34,413 bases of DNA from Clostridia bacterium (GTDB taxonomy: Bacteria > Bacillota > Clostridia > Oscillospirales > CAG-272): contig JAFTTT010000111.1 of the NCBI GenBank assembly GCA_017466625.1, positions 1 to 34,413 of the forward strand, in the 5' to 3' direction. How positions within the stretch are numbered: the first letter of the stretch is position 1; each line of letters opens with the position of its first letter. The notes under the pieces are model-generated. The model had not been told where the DNA came from and did not search any database. It saw only the letters and a program-made list of their open reading frames with translations. Below are positions 22,837-31,909 of the stretch, piece after piece. The position numbers and the translations under genes were made by a program.

Positions 22837-23967
22837 TTATTTTTTGAATTTCTTGAAGAACGACTGCTTCTTCTGATAGTTCTTCTGTCCGCTCTCCTCG
22901 GCAAATGCTCGGAGCGCGTCCTTTTGCTTTTCGTTCAGATTCTTCGGCACCTCAACGGTCGTTTCAAATACAAGGTCGCCCTTTCTGCCGTTACGCAGAG
23001 AGGTCACGCCCTCGCCCTTAACGGTAAATCTCGTTCCAGTCTGAGTTCCCTCGGGTATGTTAAATTTGACGCTTCCCGTCATCGTCGGAACGTCTATCTC
23101 AGAGCCGAGCGCCGCCTCCACGAAGGTTATCGGTATCTCGCAGAAAAGGGTCGTACCCTCGCGCTCGAATATCTGATGAGGACGGACGTTCACTGTTACG
23201 TAAAGGTCGCCCGCTCCGCCGCCGTTACGGCCGTCGTTACCCTGACCCGATACTCGGAGCGTTTCTCCGTTATCGATTCCTGCGGGAATGGTTACGGTGA
23301 GCTTCTTCTGAAGCTTGACGTAGCCCTTGCCGTTACAGTTTTTACAGGGGTTTTTAACGATCTTACCCGTTCCGCGGCAGGTGTCGCAGGTCGTGGTGCT
23401 CTGGAAAACGCCGAAGGGTGTTCTCTGCGTCGTATTCACCTGACCCCTGCCTCCGCAATTCGGACAGGTCTCGGGGCTTGTACCCTTACTTGCACCGCTT
23501 CCGCCGCAGTCGGAGCACTTTTCAACGCGTCCGTAGGAAATATCCTTCTTACAGCCGAAATACGCCTCGTCAAAGGTGATAGTCAAGCGGTACTGAAGGT
23601 CGTCTCCGCGCATAGGACCGTTACGTCTGCTTGATCCGCCGCCACCGCCGAAGCCGCCGCCGAACATCGAGCTGAATATATCTCCGAAATCGAAGCCGCC
23701 GAAGCCTGCTCCGCCAAATCCGCTTCCGCCCATTGACGGGTCGAACGCGGAATGACCGAACTGGTCGTACTTGCTCTTCTTATCGGGATCGGATAGGACC
23801 GCGTACGCTTCGTTTACTTCCTTGAAGCTCTCCTCAGCCGCCTTATCGCCCGGGTTCATATCGGGGTGATACTTCTTTGCGAGCTTGCGGTACGCCTTTT
23901 TTATTTCATCGTCCGACGCACTCTTACTTAATCCGAGCACCTCATAATAGTCTCTTTTATCTGCCAT
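22837..23967 (-). CDS. dnaJ: Chaperone DnaJ
   Basis: A 376-residue Hsp40 with all parts of a class I DnaJ: J domain (residues 1-70, with HPD in [11 protein letters not shown]), a Gly/Phe-rich linker (about 75-115), and a zinc-binding region with four CxxCxGxG-type repeats ([32 protein letters not shown]). Two beta-barrel substrate domains follow. It stimulates the DnaK ATPase and delivers clients. The start has GAGGAAG. It follows dnaK by 59 bases that include a strong hairpin. Confidence 0.97.
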   Translation of the reverse strand: MADKRDYYEVLGLSKSASDDEIKKAYRKLAKKYHPDMNPGDKAAEESFKEVNEAYAVLSDPDKKSKYDQFGHSAFDPSMGGSGFGGAGFGGFDFGDIFSSMFGGGFGGGGGSSRRNGPMRGDDLQYRLTITFDEAYFGCKKDISYGRVEKCSDCGGSGASKGTSPETCPNCGGRGQVNTTQRTPFGVFQSTTTCDTCRGTGKIVKNPCKNCNGKGYVKLQKKLTVTIPAGIDNGETLRVSGQGNDGRNGGGAGDLYVTVNVRPHQIFEREGTTLFCEIPITFVEAALGSEIDVPTMTGSVKFNIPEGTQTGTRFTVKGEGVTSLRNGRKGDLVFETTVEVPKNLNEKQKDALRAFAEESGQKNYQKKQSFFKKFKK

Positions 23968-23982
23968 TTTGCTTCCTCGCGT

Positions 23983-24013
23983 ATAGCCGAGAGGGTGTTT
24001 TCCTCTCGGCTAT
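23983..24013 (-). other. Hairpin between dnaK and dnaJ
   Basis: A 12-bp perfect stem (23983-23994 with 24002-24013) and 7-base loop without a T run. It is probably an mRNA stability or processing element that lowers dnaJ relative to dnaK rather than a terminator. A related but imperfect CCGAGAGG-type hairpin lies after dnaJ at about 22809-22832. Confidence 0.6.
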
Positions 24014-24026
24014 CGGTTATTATTTA

Positions 24027-25871
24027 TTAGTTGCCCGTCTTATCTTCGTAATCAGCGTTATAATAGCCCTGACCGTTATCGCCCTGCTGTGCGCCGCCCT
24101 GTGCATTGGGGTCGAAGCCCTGCGCGTTAGGATCGCCGCCCTGTGCCTTGTAGAGCTTCTCGGAGAGACGGTAGAACGCCTGCTCAAGCGCTTCGGTATC
24201 TGCCTTGATAGCGTCGGTATCGGTTCCCTTTACGGTCTCCTTGAGCTTCTCAAGTGCGGTCTTGACCTCTTCCTTGTCAGCTTCGGGGAGCTTGTCGCCG
24301 ATCTCGCTCAATGTCTTTTCGCTCTGGAATACGAGCGAATCTGCCTTATTCTTGATCTCAACCGCTTCCTTGAGCTTTCTGTCCTCATCAGCAAACTGCT
24401 CTGCCTCACGGACTGCGCGGTCGATGTCTTCCTTGCTCATGTTGGAGGAAGAAGTTATCGTGATATGCTGTTCCTTACCGGTTCCCTTATCCTGAGCCGA
24501 AACGTTAACGATACCGTTAGCGTCGATATCGAAGGTGACCTCGATCTGCGGAACTCCTCTGGGAGCAGAGGGGATACCGTCGAGGTGGAAGCGACCGAGG
24601 GTAGTATTGCCTGCAGCCATTTCTCTTTCACCCTGAAGAATGTGGATCTCAACCGAGGTCTGACCGTCGGCAGCCGTCGAGAATACCTGGCTCTTCTTTA
24701 CGGGGATGGTAGTGTTTCTGTCGATTATCTTGGTGCATACTCCGCCGAGCGTCTCGATACCGAGAGAAAGGGGAGTAACGTCGAGAAGGAGAAGATCCTT
24801 AACGTCGCCGCCGAGGACGCCTGCCTGAATAGCCGCGCCGACTGCTACGCACTCGTCGGGGTTGATACCCTTGAAGGGATCCTTGCCGATGAACTTCTTA
24901 ACCGCTTCCTGAACTGCGGGAATACGAGTCGATCCGCCTACGAGAAGCACCTTGTCGATCTGCGAAACGCTGATGCCCGCGTCGGAAAGCGCCTTCTTGG
25001 TAGGAACCATACATCTTTCAACGAGGTCAGCCGTAATACGGTCGAACTCGGCTCTCGTAAGAGTTGCATCGAAGTGGAGAGGTCCTTCTGCGGTTGCGGT
25101 GATGAAGGGGAGGTTGATATTGGAGCTTGCCATACCGGAAAGCTCGATCTTCGCCATTTCAGCCGCGTCCTTAAGACGCTGAAGAACGGTCTTATCGTTA
25201 CGGAGGTCTACGCCGTTTTCAGCGCGGAACTTATCTGCCATCCAGTCGATAACTCTCTGGTCGAAGTCGTCACCGCCGAGGTGAGTATCTCCGTTCGTTG
25301 CAAGAACCTCAAATACGCCGTCGGAGATCTCAAGGATCGAAACGTCAAACGTACCGCCGCCGAGGTCGAATACCATGATTTTCTGATCCTCTTCCTTATC
25401 CATACCGTAAGCAAGAGCAGCAGCCGTCGGCTCGTTTATGATTCTCATGACCTCAAGTCCTGCGATCTTACCTGCGTCCTTGGTTGCCTGTCTCTGCGCG
25501 TCGGAGAAGTACGCGGGAACGGTGATGACCGCCTTGTTTACCTTCATTCCGAGGTATGCCTCAGCGTCCGCCTTGAGCTTCTGAAGGATCATTGCCGAGA
25601 TCTCCTGAGGAGTGTACTGCTTGCCGTCGATAGATACCATATAATCGGTACCCAGGTGGCGCTTGATGGAAGCTACGGTCTTATCGGGGTTGGTGATCGA
25701 CTGACGCTTCGCAACCTGTCCGACTACTCGCTCACCTGTCTTCGTTACTGCGACAACGGAGGGAGTAGTTCTCGCTCCTTCGGGATTCGGGATAACGATG
25801 GGCTCGCCGCCCTCGTAAACTGCTACGCAAGAATTTGTTGTACCAAGGTCAATGCCTATGATCTTTTCCAT
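24027..25871 (-). CDS. dnaK: Molecular chaperone DnaK (Hsp70)
   Basis: A 614-residue Hsp70. The nucleotide-binding domain begins [19 protein letters not shown] and contains [28 protein letters not shown] and [14 protein letters not shown]. The substrate domain contains [15 protein letters not shown] and the interdomain linker DLLLLDV. The tail is Gly/Gln/Asn-rich ([17 protein letters not shown]). The Gram-positive-type deletion in the first lobe fits the length. It works with GrpE and DnaJ, both in the same operon. The start has AGGAGG. Confidence 0.98.
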   Translation of the reverse strand: MEKIIGIDLGTTNSCVAVYEGGEPIVIPNPEGARTTPSVVAVTKTGERVVGQVAKRQSITNPDKTVASIKRHLGTDYMVSIDGKQYTPQEISAMILQKLKADAEAYLGMKVNKAVITVPAYFSDAQRQATKDAGKIAGLEVMRIINEPTAAALAYGMDKEEDQKIMVFDLGGGTFDVSILEISDGVFEVLATNGDTHLGGDDFDQRVIDWMADKFRAENGVDLRNDKTVLQRLKDAAEMAKIELSGMASSNINLPFITATAEGPLHFDATLTRAEFDRITADLVERCMVPTKKALSDAGISVSQIDKVLLVGGSTRIPAVQEAVKKFIGKDPFKGINPDECVAVGAAIQAGVLGGDVKDLLLLDVTPLSLGIETLGGVCTKIIDRNTTIPVKKSQVFSTAADGQTSVEIHILQGEREMAAGNTTLGRFHLDGIPSAPRGVPQIEVTFDIDANGIVNVSAQDKGTGKEQHITITSSSNMSKEDIDRAVREAEQFADEDRKLKEAVEIKNKADSLVFQSEKTLSEIGDKLPEADKEEVKTALEKLKETVKGTDTDAIKADTEALEQAFYRLSEKLYKAQGGDPNAQGFDPNAQGGAQQGDNGQGYYNADYEDKTGN

Positions 25872-25897
25872 AATAATTTCCTCCTGAAATATACTTA

Positions 25898-26440
25898 TTA
25901 GTTCGCTACCTTTACCATAGCGTATCTTATGATTTTTTCGCCTTTTTTATATCCTTTTTGGAGAACTTCGGCGACAATTTGCTCTCCTAAGGTGTCGTCC
26001 TCGCAGTGGAGAACGCCGTTATGGACATTCGGGTCGAATTCCTCGCCCGCCACGCCGAATTCCTCGACGCCGAGCTTTGTGAGGATCTCGCCGAACTTAT
26101 TGAGCGTCATCGTTACGCCCTGCGACAGCTGACTGTCGTCGGCGAACTTGAGCGCCATCTCAAGACTGTCCTTTATAGGCAGAATTGCGTTTATCACGTC
26201 GGAGACTGCGTCAAAGTAAACGCCTTCTCTTTCCTTCTGTGCGCGCTTGCGGAAGTTATCGTACTCTGCAAGCATTCTCGTGTATCGGTCGTTAAGCTCA
26301 CTTAAGGATTCGTTCAGCTTTTCGTTTTCCTCGGTCAGCTTTTTGACCTCTTTTTTATTATCCTTTTTTTCTTTCGGCTTTTCTTCGGGCGTTTCCGCAG
26401 ATGCCGTTTCTTCCTTTATTTCGTTCTGCTTTTCTTCCAC
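25898..26440 (-). CDS. grpE: Nucleotide exchange factor GrpE (GTG start)
   Basis: A 180-residue protein. A charged, low-complexity head (Glu/Lys-rich, residues 1-45) leads into a long coiled coil and the GrpE core ([19 protein letters not shown], then [16 protein letters not shown] and [18 protein letters not shown] at the C-terminus). It releases ADP from DnaK. The start codon is GTG at 26438-26440, preceded by AAAGGA. It lies between hrcA (17 bases) and dnaK (26 bases). Confidence 0.95.
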   Translation of the reverse strand: MEEKQNEIKEETASAETPEEKPKEKKDNKKEVKKLTEENEKLNESLSELNDRYTRMLAEYDNFRKRAQKEREGVYFDAVSDVINAILPIKDSLEMALKFADDSQLSQGVTMTLNKFGEILTKLGVEEFGVAGEEFDPNVHNGVLHCEDDTLGEQIVAEVLQKGYKKGEKIIRYAMVKVAN

Positions 26441-26457
26441 TGTTATATGTCCTTTCG

Positions 26458-27540
26458 CTAATTCTCATCCTCGCCGAACGCCTCGGGAAGTGAAAGCGAG
26501 CTGTTCAGCATGAGGGAAATGTTTTGCGCTATATATTCGACGGTCGATATGACCTTTGAATAATCCATTCTGCGCGGACCGATTATTCCGATCGCGCCTA
26601 CGACCTTTCCGCCCGACTTTATCTTCTGGAACACCATCGTCGAGTTTTTCATTTCTTCAAGGACGTTTTCGGAGCCGATAAGCACCTGCGGGCCGTCCTC
26701 GTCGAGGTCGCTGTCCGAAACGAGCTTCAGAATATCTCGCTTTTCTTCAAGCACTCCGAGAAGCTCTTTGAACTCTCTTGCGTCGCTGAATTCGGGATAT
26801 TCGAGCAGGTGGTTGACTCCCGCCATCTTGAGGTCTCCGCCCTCGGGCTCGCCGAGTGTTTCGCAGACGGTCTTGATGACCGAGGATACTATTCCCTCTC
26901 CTGCACCGAAATTCCGCTCTATCTCCATAACGAGAGAGACCGTTATTTCATCGACTCGCTTATTTGCGATCTTAAGATTAAGCTCTTCTTCAAGCCGCGA
27001 AAGCGTCTCTTCGCTTATCTCCTCGTCGGAGGTGATCTGACGGGTCTTTATATTGCCCGTTCCGTCGATCATAACGAGCATAAAGAGGTGTTTATCGAGA
27101 AGAACCGTCTTGAACTTCGTAATAACTCCCGTGCTCTGCTTCGGCTTGATCGCTATCGAGGTGTAATTCGTAAGTCCCGCCGCGAGGCGCGTTGCGCTTT
27201 CGAGAAGTCTGTCGATCTCGGCAAGACGGCTCTTTGCGAGAGCATTCATTCTCGCGAGCTCGTTCTGCGACATACGGTACTTCTGCATAAGGGAATTTAC
27301 GTAGAATCGGTAGCCGCTTTCAGACGGAACTCTGCCCGCCGACGTATACGGCTGCTCGAGATAACCGAGCGATTCAAGCTCTGCCATTTCGTTACGGATG
27401 GTAGCAGACGAAAGGGCGATCTGCTTATTTTGAGTAAGATATTTTGAGCCGACCGGCTCGCCTTCTTTGACGTGAGCTTCGATTATTGCCTTCAAAATCA
27501 GCTTTTTTCGTTCGTTAAGCTCGGATCCGCCGCCTTGCAC
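26458..27540 (-). CDS. hrcA: Heat-inducible transcription repressor HrcA
   Basis: A repressor of about 360 residues binding CIRCE. The N-terminal winged helix has ERKKLILKAIIEAHVKEGEP, SSATIRNEMAELESLGYLEQ and PYTSAGRVPSESGYRFYV. A GAF-like middle domain and a C-terminal helix region with IIGPRRMDYSKVIS follow. No ATG is available near the expected N-terminus. The GTG at 27538-27540 is the most plausible start, though its ribosome site is poor; a TTG at 27582 would overlap CIRCE. It is first in the heat-shock operon and controls itself through the CIRCE element upstream. Confidence 0.92.
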   Translation of the reverse strand: MQGGGSELNERKKLILKAIIEAHVKEGEPVGSKYLTQNKQIALSSATIRNEMAELESLGYLEQPYTSAGRVPSESGYRFYVNSLMQKYRMSQNELARMNALAKSRLAEIDRLLESATRLAAGLTNYTSIAIKPKQSTGVITKFKTVLLDKHLFMLVMIDGTGNIKTRQITSDEEISEETLSRLEEELNLKIANKRVDEITVSLVMEIERNFGAGEGIVSSVIKTVCETLGEPEGGDLKMAGVNHLLEYPEFSDAREFKELLGVLEEKRDILKLVSDSDLDEDGPQVLIGSENVLEEMKNSTMVFQKIKSGGKVVGAIGIIGPRRMDYSKVISTVEYIAQNISLMLNSSLSLPEAFGEDEN

Positions 27541-27575
27541 CCTTTCTTCACATCCTTTTCGTATTCTTTGGCATT

Positions 27576-27641
27576 TTAGCACTCAAGGTTGTTGAGTGCT
27601 AACCACAGTTATAATATACCACTATTCTTCCCGTCTGTCAA
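27576..27641 (-). promoter_or_regulatory. hrcA: CIRCE operator and hrcA promoter
   Basis: A perfect CIRCE element, TTAGCACTC-N9-GAGTGCTAA, at 27576-27602. Upstream on the minus strand are TTGACA (27636-27641), 17 bp and TATATT (27613-27618), so CIRCE overlaps the transcription start and early leader. HrcA binding here would repress the hrcA-grpE-dnaK-dnaJ unit. Confidence 0.95.
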
Positions 27642-27716
27642 GAACGAATTTAAGATATTCTGTTAATAATTTGTAAATCAGAAAACGACGGATAAAAAAT
27701 CCGCTGCAAAAAAACA

Positions 27717-27742
27717 AAAAGGACCCCCGAGAGGGTCCTTTT
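27717..27742 (-). terminator. Intrinsic terminator after the transketolase genes
   Basis: A 10-bp stem (27717-27726 with 27733-27742) followed on the minus strand by a T-rich run. Confidence 0.82.
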
Positions 27743-27749
27743 AATATGA

Positions 27750-28688
27750 TTATTTAAGCGCAGCCGCCTTCTTTGCGTTCTCTGCGATGTTCTGTGCGGT
27801 AAGACCGTACATTTCAAGAAGGGGCGGAACCTTACCGGAACGGCCGAAGGTGTCGTTTACACCTACGCGTACTACCGGTACGGGAGCGGCTTCGCAAATT
27901 GCTTCGCAAACTGCCGAGCCGAGACCGCCGATGATATTGTGCTCCTCTGCGGTAACGATGGCGCCGGTTTCCTTCGCCGCCTTGATTACAAGCTCGGTAT
28001 CGAGGGGCTTGATGGTATGGATATTGATAACTCTTGCATCAATTCCGTCTGCCTTAAGAAGCTCTTTTGCTTCAAGAGCCATAGCAACGGTGATACCGGT
28101 TGCGATAATGGTAACGTCCTTACCGTCAGCAAGAGTAACTCCCTTGCCGAGCTCGAACTTATAGTCCTCGCCGTTTATTACCGGAACTGCGTAACGTCCG
28201 AAGCGGAGGTAGCAGGGGCCGTCGAAGTTGATAGCCGCCTCAACTGCCGCACGCGCCTCAACGTCGTCGCAGGGGTTGATGATCGTCATGCCGGGAATGG
28301 TACGCATAGTTCCGATGTCCTCAAGGCACTGATGTGTCGCGCCGTCCTCACCTACGGTGATGCCTGCGTGAGTTGCGCCGATCTTTACGTTAAGATGAGG
28401 ATAACCGACTGCGTTTCTGATCTGCTCGAAAGCTCTGCCTGCCGCAAACATTGCGAAGGTGCTGACGAACGGAACCATACCGGTCGTCGCAAGTCCTGCC
28501 GCAACTGCGACCATGTTGCCCTCGGCAATTCCGCAGTCAAAAAATCTTTCGGGGAACGCTTTTTTGAACTTGATGGTTTTCGTTGCCTCAGCAAGGTCTG
28601 CGTCGAGGACAACGAGGTTATCGTATTTTGCTCCGAATTCTACGAGCGCGTTGCCGTAGGATTCTCTTGTTGCTATCTTATCTGCCAT
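27750..28688 (-). CDS. Transketolase, C-terminal subunit
   Basis: A 312-residue half of a split transketolase: pyrimidine-binding domain (VLDADLAEATKT, FFDCGIAEGNMVAVAAGLA with the conserved Glu, then GATHAGITVGEDGATHQ) and C-terminal domain (AEEHNIIGGLGSAVCE, DTFGRSG). With the N-terminal subunit it forms the TPP enzyme of the non-oxidative pentose phosphate pathway. The start at 28688 (MADKIATRES) has GAGGAGG. It follows the N-subunit gene by 13 bases. This split layout is common in Firmicutes and archaea. Confidence 0.93.
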   Translation of the reverse strand: MADKIATRESYGNALVEFGAKYDNLVVLDADLAEATKTIKFKKAFPERFFDCGIAEGNMVAVAAGLATTGMVPFVSTFAMFAAGRAFEQIRNAVGYPHLNVKIGATHAGITVGEDGATHQCLEDIGTMRTIPGMTIINPCDDVEARAAVEAAINFDGPCYLRFGRYAVPVINGEDYKFELGKGVTLADGKDVTIIATGITVAMALEAKELLKADGIDARVINIHTIKPLDTELVIKAAKETGAIVTAEEHNIIGGLGSAVCEAICEAAPVPVVRVGVNDTFGRSGKVPPLLEMYGLTAQNIAENAKKAAALK

Positions 28689-28701
28689 TTTCGTTTCCTC
28701 C

Positions 28702-29538
28702 TCAAATAGTTGCGATGTAGGCATTGATCTCGTTCACTGCCTGCTCGTACTGCTCTGCGTTAGGAGCGGCGCCGTGCCACTTGACGTTGTTTTCCATAAA
28801 GGAAACGCCCTTGCCCTTGACGCACTTTGCGATGATCGCGGTGGGCTTGCCCTCGCAAGCGTGAGCCGCCTTGACTGCCGCGTCGATCTCGTCAAAGTTA
28901 TGACCGTCGATAACGATCACGTTCCAGTTGAACGCCTCGAACTTCTTGTCAATAGGAGTGGGGTCAACGACTTCGGTAACGGGTCCGTCAATCTGGAGAC
29001 CGTTGAAGTCAACGAAGATGCAGAGGTTATCGAGCTTCTTATGAGCTGCGAACATAGCCGCTTCCCAAACCTGTCCTTCTTCGCACTCACCGTCGCCGAG
29101 GATAGCGTAGGTATAGTAATTCTTATTTCTGATCTTTGCAGAAAGCGCCCTTCCGCAAGCGGCGGAAATGCCGAGCCCGAGCGAGCCCGAGGTCATATCA
29201 ACACCGGGGGTATGCTTCATATCGGGGTGACCCTGGAGGTAGCTGTCTGCCTGGCGGAGGGTCTTGAGGTCTTCTCTCGGGATGAAGCCCTTGAGAGCGA
29301 GCGCCGCGTAAAGACCGGGCGCGGTGTGGCCCTTTGAAAGGACGAGACGGTCACGGTCATCCCACTTGGGGTTATTTACGTCCACGTTCATTGCCTCGAA
29401 GTAGAGGTAAGCGAGAATGTCGGAAATCGAGAGCGATCCGCCCGGATGTCCGGAGCTTGCGCTAAAAACCGCTTCAAGTGCGCCAAGCTTTATCTCTGCA
29501 CTTTTGAGCTTCAGTTCTTTGATTTTGTTCTGATCCAT
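28702..29538 (-). CDS. Transketolase, N-terminal subunit
   Basis: A 278-residue TPP-binding half. Visible features are SASSGHPGGSLSISDIL, LSKGHTAPGLYAAL, the GSLGLGISAACGRAL segment, and the TPP/Mg motif GDGECEEGQVWEAAMF ending in DFNGLQIDG. The start at 29538 (MDQNKIKELK) has GGAGG. It is first gene of a two-gene unit with its own promoter. Length and split match the usual paired form. Confidence 0.94.
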   Translation of the reverse strand: MDQNKIKELKLKSAEIKLGALEAVFSASSGHPGGSLSISDILAYLYFEAMNVDVNNPKWDDRDRLVLSKGHTAPGLYAALALKGFIPREDLKTLRQADSYLQGHPDMKHTPGVDMTSGSLGLGISAACGRALSAKIRNKNYYTYAILGDGECEEGQVWEAAMFAAHKKLDNLCIFVDFNGLQIDGPVTEVVDPTPIDKKFEAFNWNVIVIDGHNFDEIDAAVKAAHACEGKPTAIIAKCVKGKGVSFMENNVKWHGAAPNAEQYEQAVNEINAYIATI

Positions 29539-29576
29539 TGAAATGCCTCCGTTAGAGTATTTTTTCATACACAGAT

Positions 29577-29605
29577 ATTGTAACTCTTTTATGATAATTT
29601 GTCAA
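29577..29605 (-). promoter_or_regulatory. Promoter of the transketolase pair
   Basis: On the minus strand, TTGACA (29600-29605), 17 bp, TACAAT (29577-29582), about 40 bases before the start codon. Confidence 0.78.
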
Positions 29606-29637
29606 GGTAATTTAAAGTTAATTAGGATTATATTGAG

Positions 29638-30190
29638 CGTCGCCTTACCTTCTCCAGCGGGAGAAGGTAAGGCGACGAAGGAGCAGACGGATGAGGTGTC
29701 ACACAGGTAATGTTACTTTTCTTTTTCTCACCTTTCTTGCTTGCCCAAGAAAGGTGACCAAGGAACGGCACCAAGGGGCAAACCGCTTGAATTTTGCCTT
29801 CGCGAAATTCTGCACACGTTTTCCCCTTTGGAAACCCTTTTCGTACGCCCGCGTCATTCTGAGCGTAGTCCCGCCGAGATTCCGCTCCGTTACACTCCGC
29901 GCGGATTCGCCGTTCGATTTCGCTTCGCTTCACTCAGAATGACACGGCGGGACGCAGTCGAACCCGCAGGGCGCCGTAGCGCAAGCACGGCGGAATCTCG
30001 GGCGAAGCTTCGCCACGTCAAATCGTTGCTCCCGCGTCATTGTAGGGTGCGACGTCCTCGGCGCACCGTTGCTCCCACGCTCACTCTATCGTAGATATTC
30101 AAACTCTTCGCCACGTTTCCGTAGGGAGGGGGCAACCTCTGAACCCCCAAAGCTCGGCAAGCTCGCTTCGGGGAACCCCTCGCGCTCCCG
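29638..30190. repeat. Dense block of dispersed non-coding repeats
   Basis: No gene is supported here. In order: a perfect 18-bp stem hairpin (29638-29655 with 29660-29677) plus an arm ending in CAGACGGATGAGGTG; a hairpin CACCTTTCTTG/CAAGAAAGGTG (29729-29739 with 29746-29756); a CATTCTGAGCG unit with its inverted partner CACTCAGAATG (about 29852-29942); GGAATCTCGG (about 29990); and GAACCCCCAAA...GGGGAACCCCTC (30141-30182). Counterparts lie at 3969-4019, 16884-17008 and 18251-18272. The block sits at the edge of the restriction-modification island. Confidence 0.7.
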
Positions 30191-30195
30191 CAAAA

Positions 30196-30220
30196 AAGGA
30201 ACGGATATTTTCCGTTCCTT
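30196..30220. terminator. Intrinsic terminator at the left edge of the RM island
   Basis: A 10-bp stem containing GGAACGGA/TCCGTTCC (30196-30205 with 30211-30220), with A and T runs, usable in both directions. The same stem sequence recurs at 32757-32784. Confidence 0.75.
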
Positions 30221-30256
30221 ATCTTTATTTATCTGTTTCTCATTTTTGCAGAATGA

Positions 30257-30886
30257 TTAGAAACTATCAAGAGAACATATCTTCACATTCGAATCCGGAG
30301 TTTCCAACCCCCAATTATCCCAACTTTCAAATTCTCTTCTGGCAAACAGTTCAATCTTTTTTTGATGCGGAAACATTTTTGTTATTCCTTCAATGATTTC
30401 GGCTGGTTTAACACTGTGTTCTCCCCTTTTTACTTGCACCATCTGTCTAATGTTTCTCGCGCCTCTCGGAGAAGGAAACTTTCCTTTTTTGAACGCCAAA
30501 ACAAATTCCGTCTGAGACAATGTATATCTACCAGGATTATGTATCATTTTATCCCATACAAATGCAACAGTTTTATATTCAAATCCCCAAGCTTCGCCCA
30601 ATCTAATTGCATTAGCGAATTGAGGTCCAGTTGTCCACATGAACAAAATGCAATCGTCATCCGATATACTAGACACATTAAGGCTCATCAAATCTTTCAA
30701 TTTAAAAGTTGGATATTTAAACGAAGCAGAAATAATAAAATTATCTTTTTCAAATCCTTTGTTTTATGTTTTTATTGTTGTCTTGTCATACTGCATTTTC
30801 CCGCCATAATCCCAAGGCGGGTCCGCATAAATAACTTGATACTTTTCGACGGGTAGCGGCGGGAACAGTTCTGTTAAAGGGTTCAT
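30257..30886 (-). pseudogene. MT-A70-type N6-adenine DNA methyltransferase (M.MunI-like) with an in-frame stop
   Basis: Read from the ATG at 30884-30886, one frame runs to 30257 (210 codons including both stops) with a single internal TAA at 30764-30766 (codon 41). Before the stop is the catalytic motif YADPPWDYGG. After it the protein continues with family features: DDDCILFMWTTGPQFANAI, WGFEYKTVAFVW, RGEHSVKPAEIIE and KKIELFARREFESWDNWG. Frame is kept on both sides, so this is a nonsense change (for example CAA to TAA) rather than a frameshift. A restart downstream would lack DPPW. It is the modification gene of a MunI-like system, opposite a controller and nuclease. It is probably inactive as written, or a sequencing error. 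Confidence 0.8.
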
Positions 30887-31009
30887 TTTTGTTTTATTTT
30901 TAGCTTTTACATTGTAGATTGAATAAGCCGTGGTATTCACTCAATCCCCCCTAATTGAAACCTTTTTTATATCATATCATTGAACCGATTATTTGTCAAG
31001 ACATTTGTT
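30887..31009. other. Divergent intergenic part between M and C genes
   Basis: AT-rich non-coding stretch serving as leader of the methyltransferase gene on the minus strand. I could not pick a confident minus-strand promoter. The controller promoter follows to the right. Confidence 0.5.
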
Positions 31010-31050
31010 ACTTATAGTCCGTTGTTTTTGAGTAAATTTTTTGATATAAT
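31010..31050 (+). promoter_or_regulatory. Controller promoter with C-box-like operator
   Basis: TTGTTT (31022-31027), 17 bp, TATAAT (31045-31050). ACTTATAGTCCG (31010-31021) abuts the -35 box and matches the common C-box half of restriction-modification controller proteins; the second half overlapping the -35 is degenerate. This layout suits C-protein autoregulation of the C-R pair. Confidence 0.65.
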
Positions 31051-31076
31051 CTGTAAAAAAATGATGGGAAAATATT

Positions 31077-31319
31077 ATGATTCGGAAACAACTGGGCATA
31101 AGGTTAAAAAAATTACGCTCTACCCAAACGCAACTTAGCCAAGAAGAATTTGCATATTCCATAAATATGGATAGAACTTACTATTCTTCTGTTGAGAATG
31201 GTAACAGAAATATTTCTCTGCTCAACATAAAAAAGATTGCCACAGGATTGGGAATTACACTGGAAGAAATGTTCAAAGACATAGAAAAAGAGGACATCAA
31301 ATGGGCAAAAAAGAATTAA
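31077..31319 (+). CDS. Restriction-modification controller (C) protein, XRE-type
   Basis: An 80-residue single-domain helix-turn-helix protein (RLKKLRSTQTQLSQEEFAYS, then a recognition helix in DRTYYSSVENGNRNISLL and a KKIATGLGITLEEMF helix). Size and position, directly before and overlapping the nuclease gene by 19 bases and divergent from the methyltransferase, mark it as a C protein that times nuclease expression. Its ribosome site is weak. The gene is AT-rich like the nuclease and unlike the flanking genes, consistent with joint transfer. Confidence 0.82.
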   Translation: MIRKQLGIRLKKLRSTQTQLSQEEFAYSINMDRTYYSSVENGNRNISLLNIKKIATGLGITLEEMFKDIEKEDIKWAKKN

Positions 31320-31909
31320 GCGGACGATTAAACTGGGAAAAACTAGCCGGTGCCAAAGCAGCTAATGCCGAGCAAAATTTGTACGAAGTTTTCAGAGTTG
31401 CTTTTATTGGAACCAAGTATGTTTTACACGAAAAGCCAAAGCATCTTAAAAACTTATATGCTTCCGTTGAATTAGATGATTGTACCATTAGGGAAATTTT
31501 CAATCCGGACATTGATTTAACAAAAACAAAATGGGGCGTTTCTCCCGAATTCGCTATTGAAAATACAGAAACGGGAAAAATTCTCTTTGGAGAAATCAAA
31601 AGACAAGATGGCTGGGTGGAAGGTAAGAACCCCAGCGCCGGAAGAGGAAACTCACATGAACGTTCTTGCAAGCTTTTCACCCCAGGGTTGATAAAAGCAT
31701 ATAGAACTATCGGGGGAATTGACAATTTAGACATTCTTCCTTTTTGGGTAGTCTTCGAAGGAGATATAACGAGGGATCCCAAAAGAGTCCGCGAAGTTGC
31801 TTTTTGGTATGATACATACGTAGATAACTATTTTATGTGGAGACCGGACACAAGCGGAAATCTTTTAGTCGAACATTTTGACAAGAAACTCAAAAAGTAT
31901 TTAGATTAA
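31301..31909 (+). CDS. MunI-like type II restriction endonuclease
   Basis: A 202-residue protein whose length equals R.MunI (site CAATTG) as I recall it. The EcoRI/MunI-type motif RGNSHERSCK (compare GNAIERSHKN of EcoRI) follows the active-site strand FGEIKRQDGW, with E98 and K100 at the same numbers as in MunI. Arg115, a MunI base-contact position, is also present. Position 83, Asp in the MunI PD motif, is Glu here (SPEF), a conservative change at a metal ligand that may lower activity. It overlaps the C gene, so translation is coupled. Cleavage of CAATTG is predicted by homology only. Confidence 0.82.
   Translation: MGKKELSGRLNWEKLAGAKAANAEQNLYEVFRVAFIGTKYVLHEKPKHLKNLYASVELDDCTIREIFNPDIDLTKTKWGVSPEFAIENTETGKILFGEIKRQDGWVEGKNPSAGRGNSHERSCKLFTPGLIKAYRTIGGIDNLDILPFWVVFEGDITRDPKRVREVAFWYDTYVDNYFMWRPDTSGNLLVEHFDKKLKKYLD

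Noticed and set aside
23877..25901. A 674-codon plus-strand open frame opposite dnaK
   Set aside because: Shadow of dnaK, which is complete and canonical; long antisense frames are common opposite highly biased genes.
29628..30094. Several short open frames in the repeat block
   Set aside because: They run through hairpin repeats that recur elsewhere; their translations show no family features.
30764..30766. Programmed stop-codon readthrough or recoding of the TAA in the methyltransferase
   Set aside because: TAA is not a selenocysteine or pyrrolysine codon, and all other genes here use TAA normally; mutation or sequencing error is simpler.
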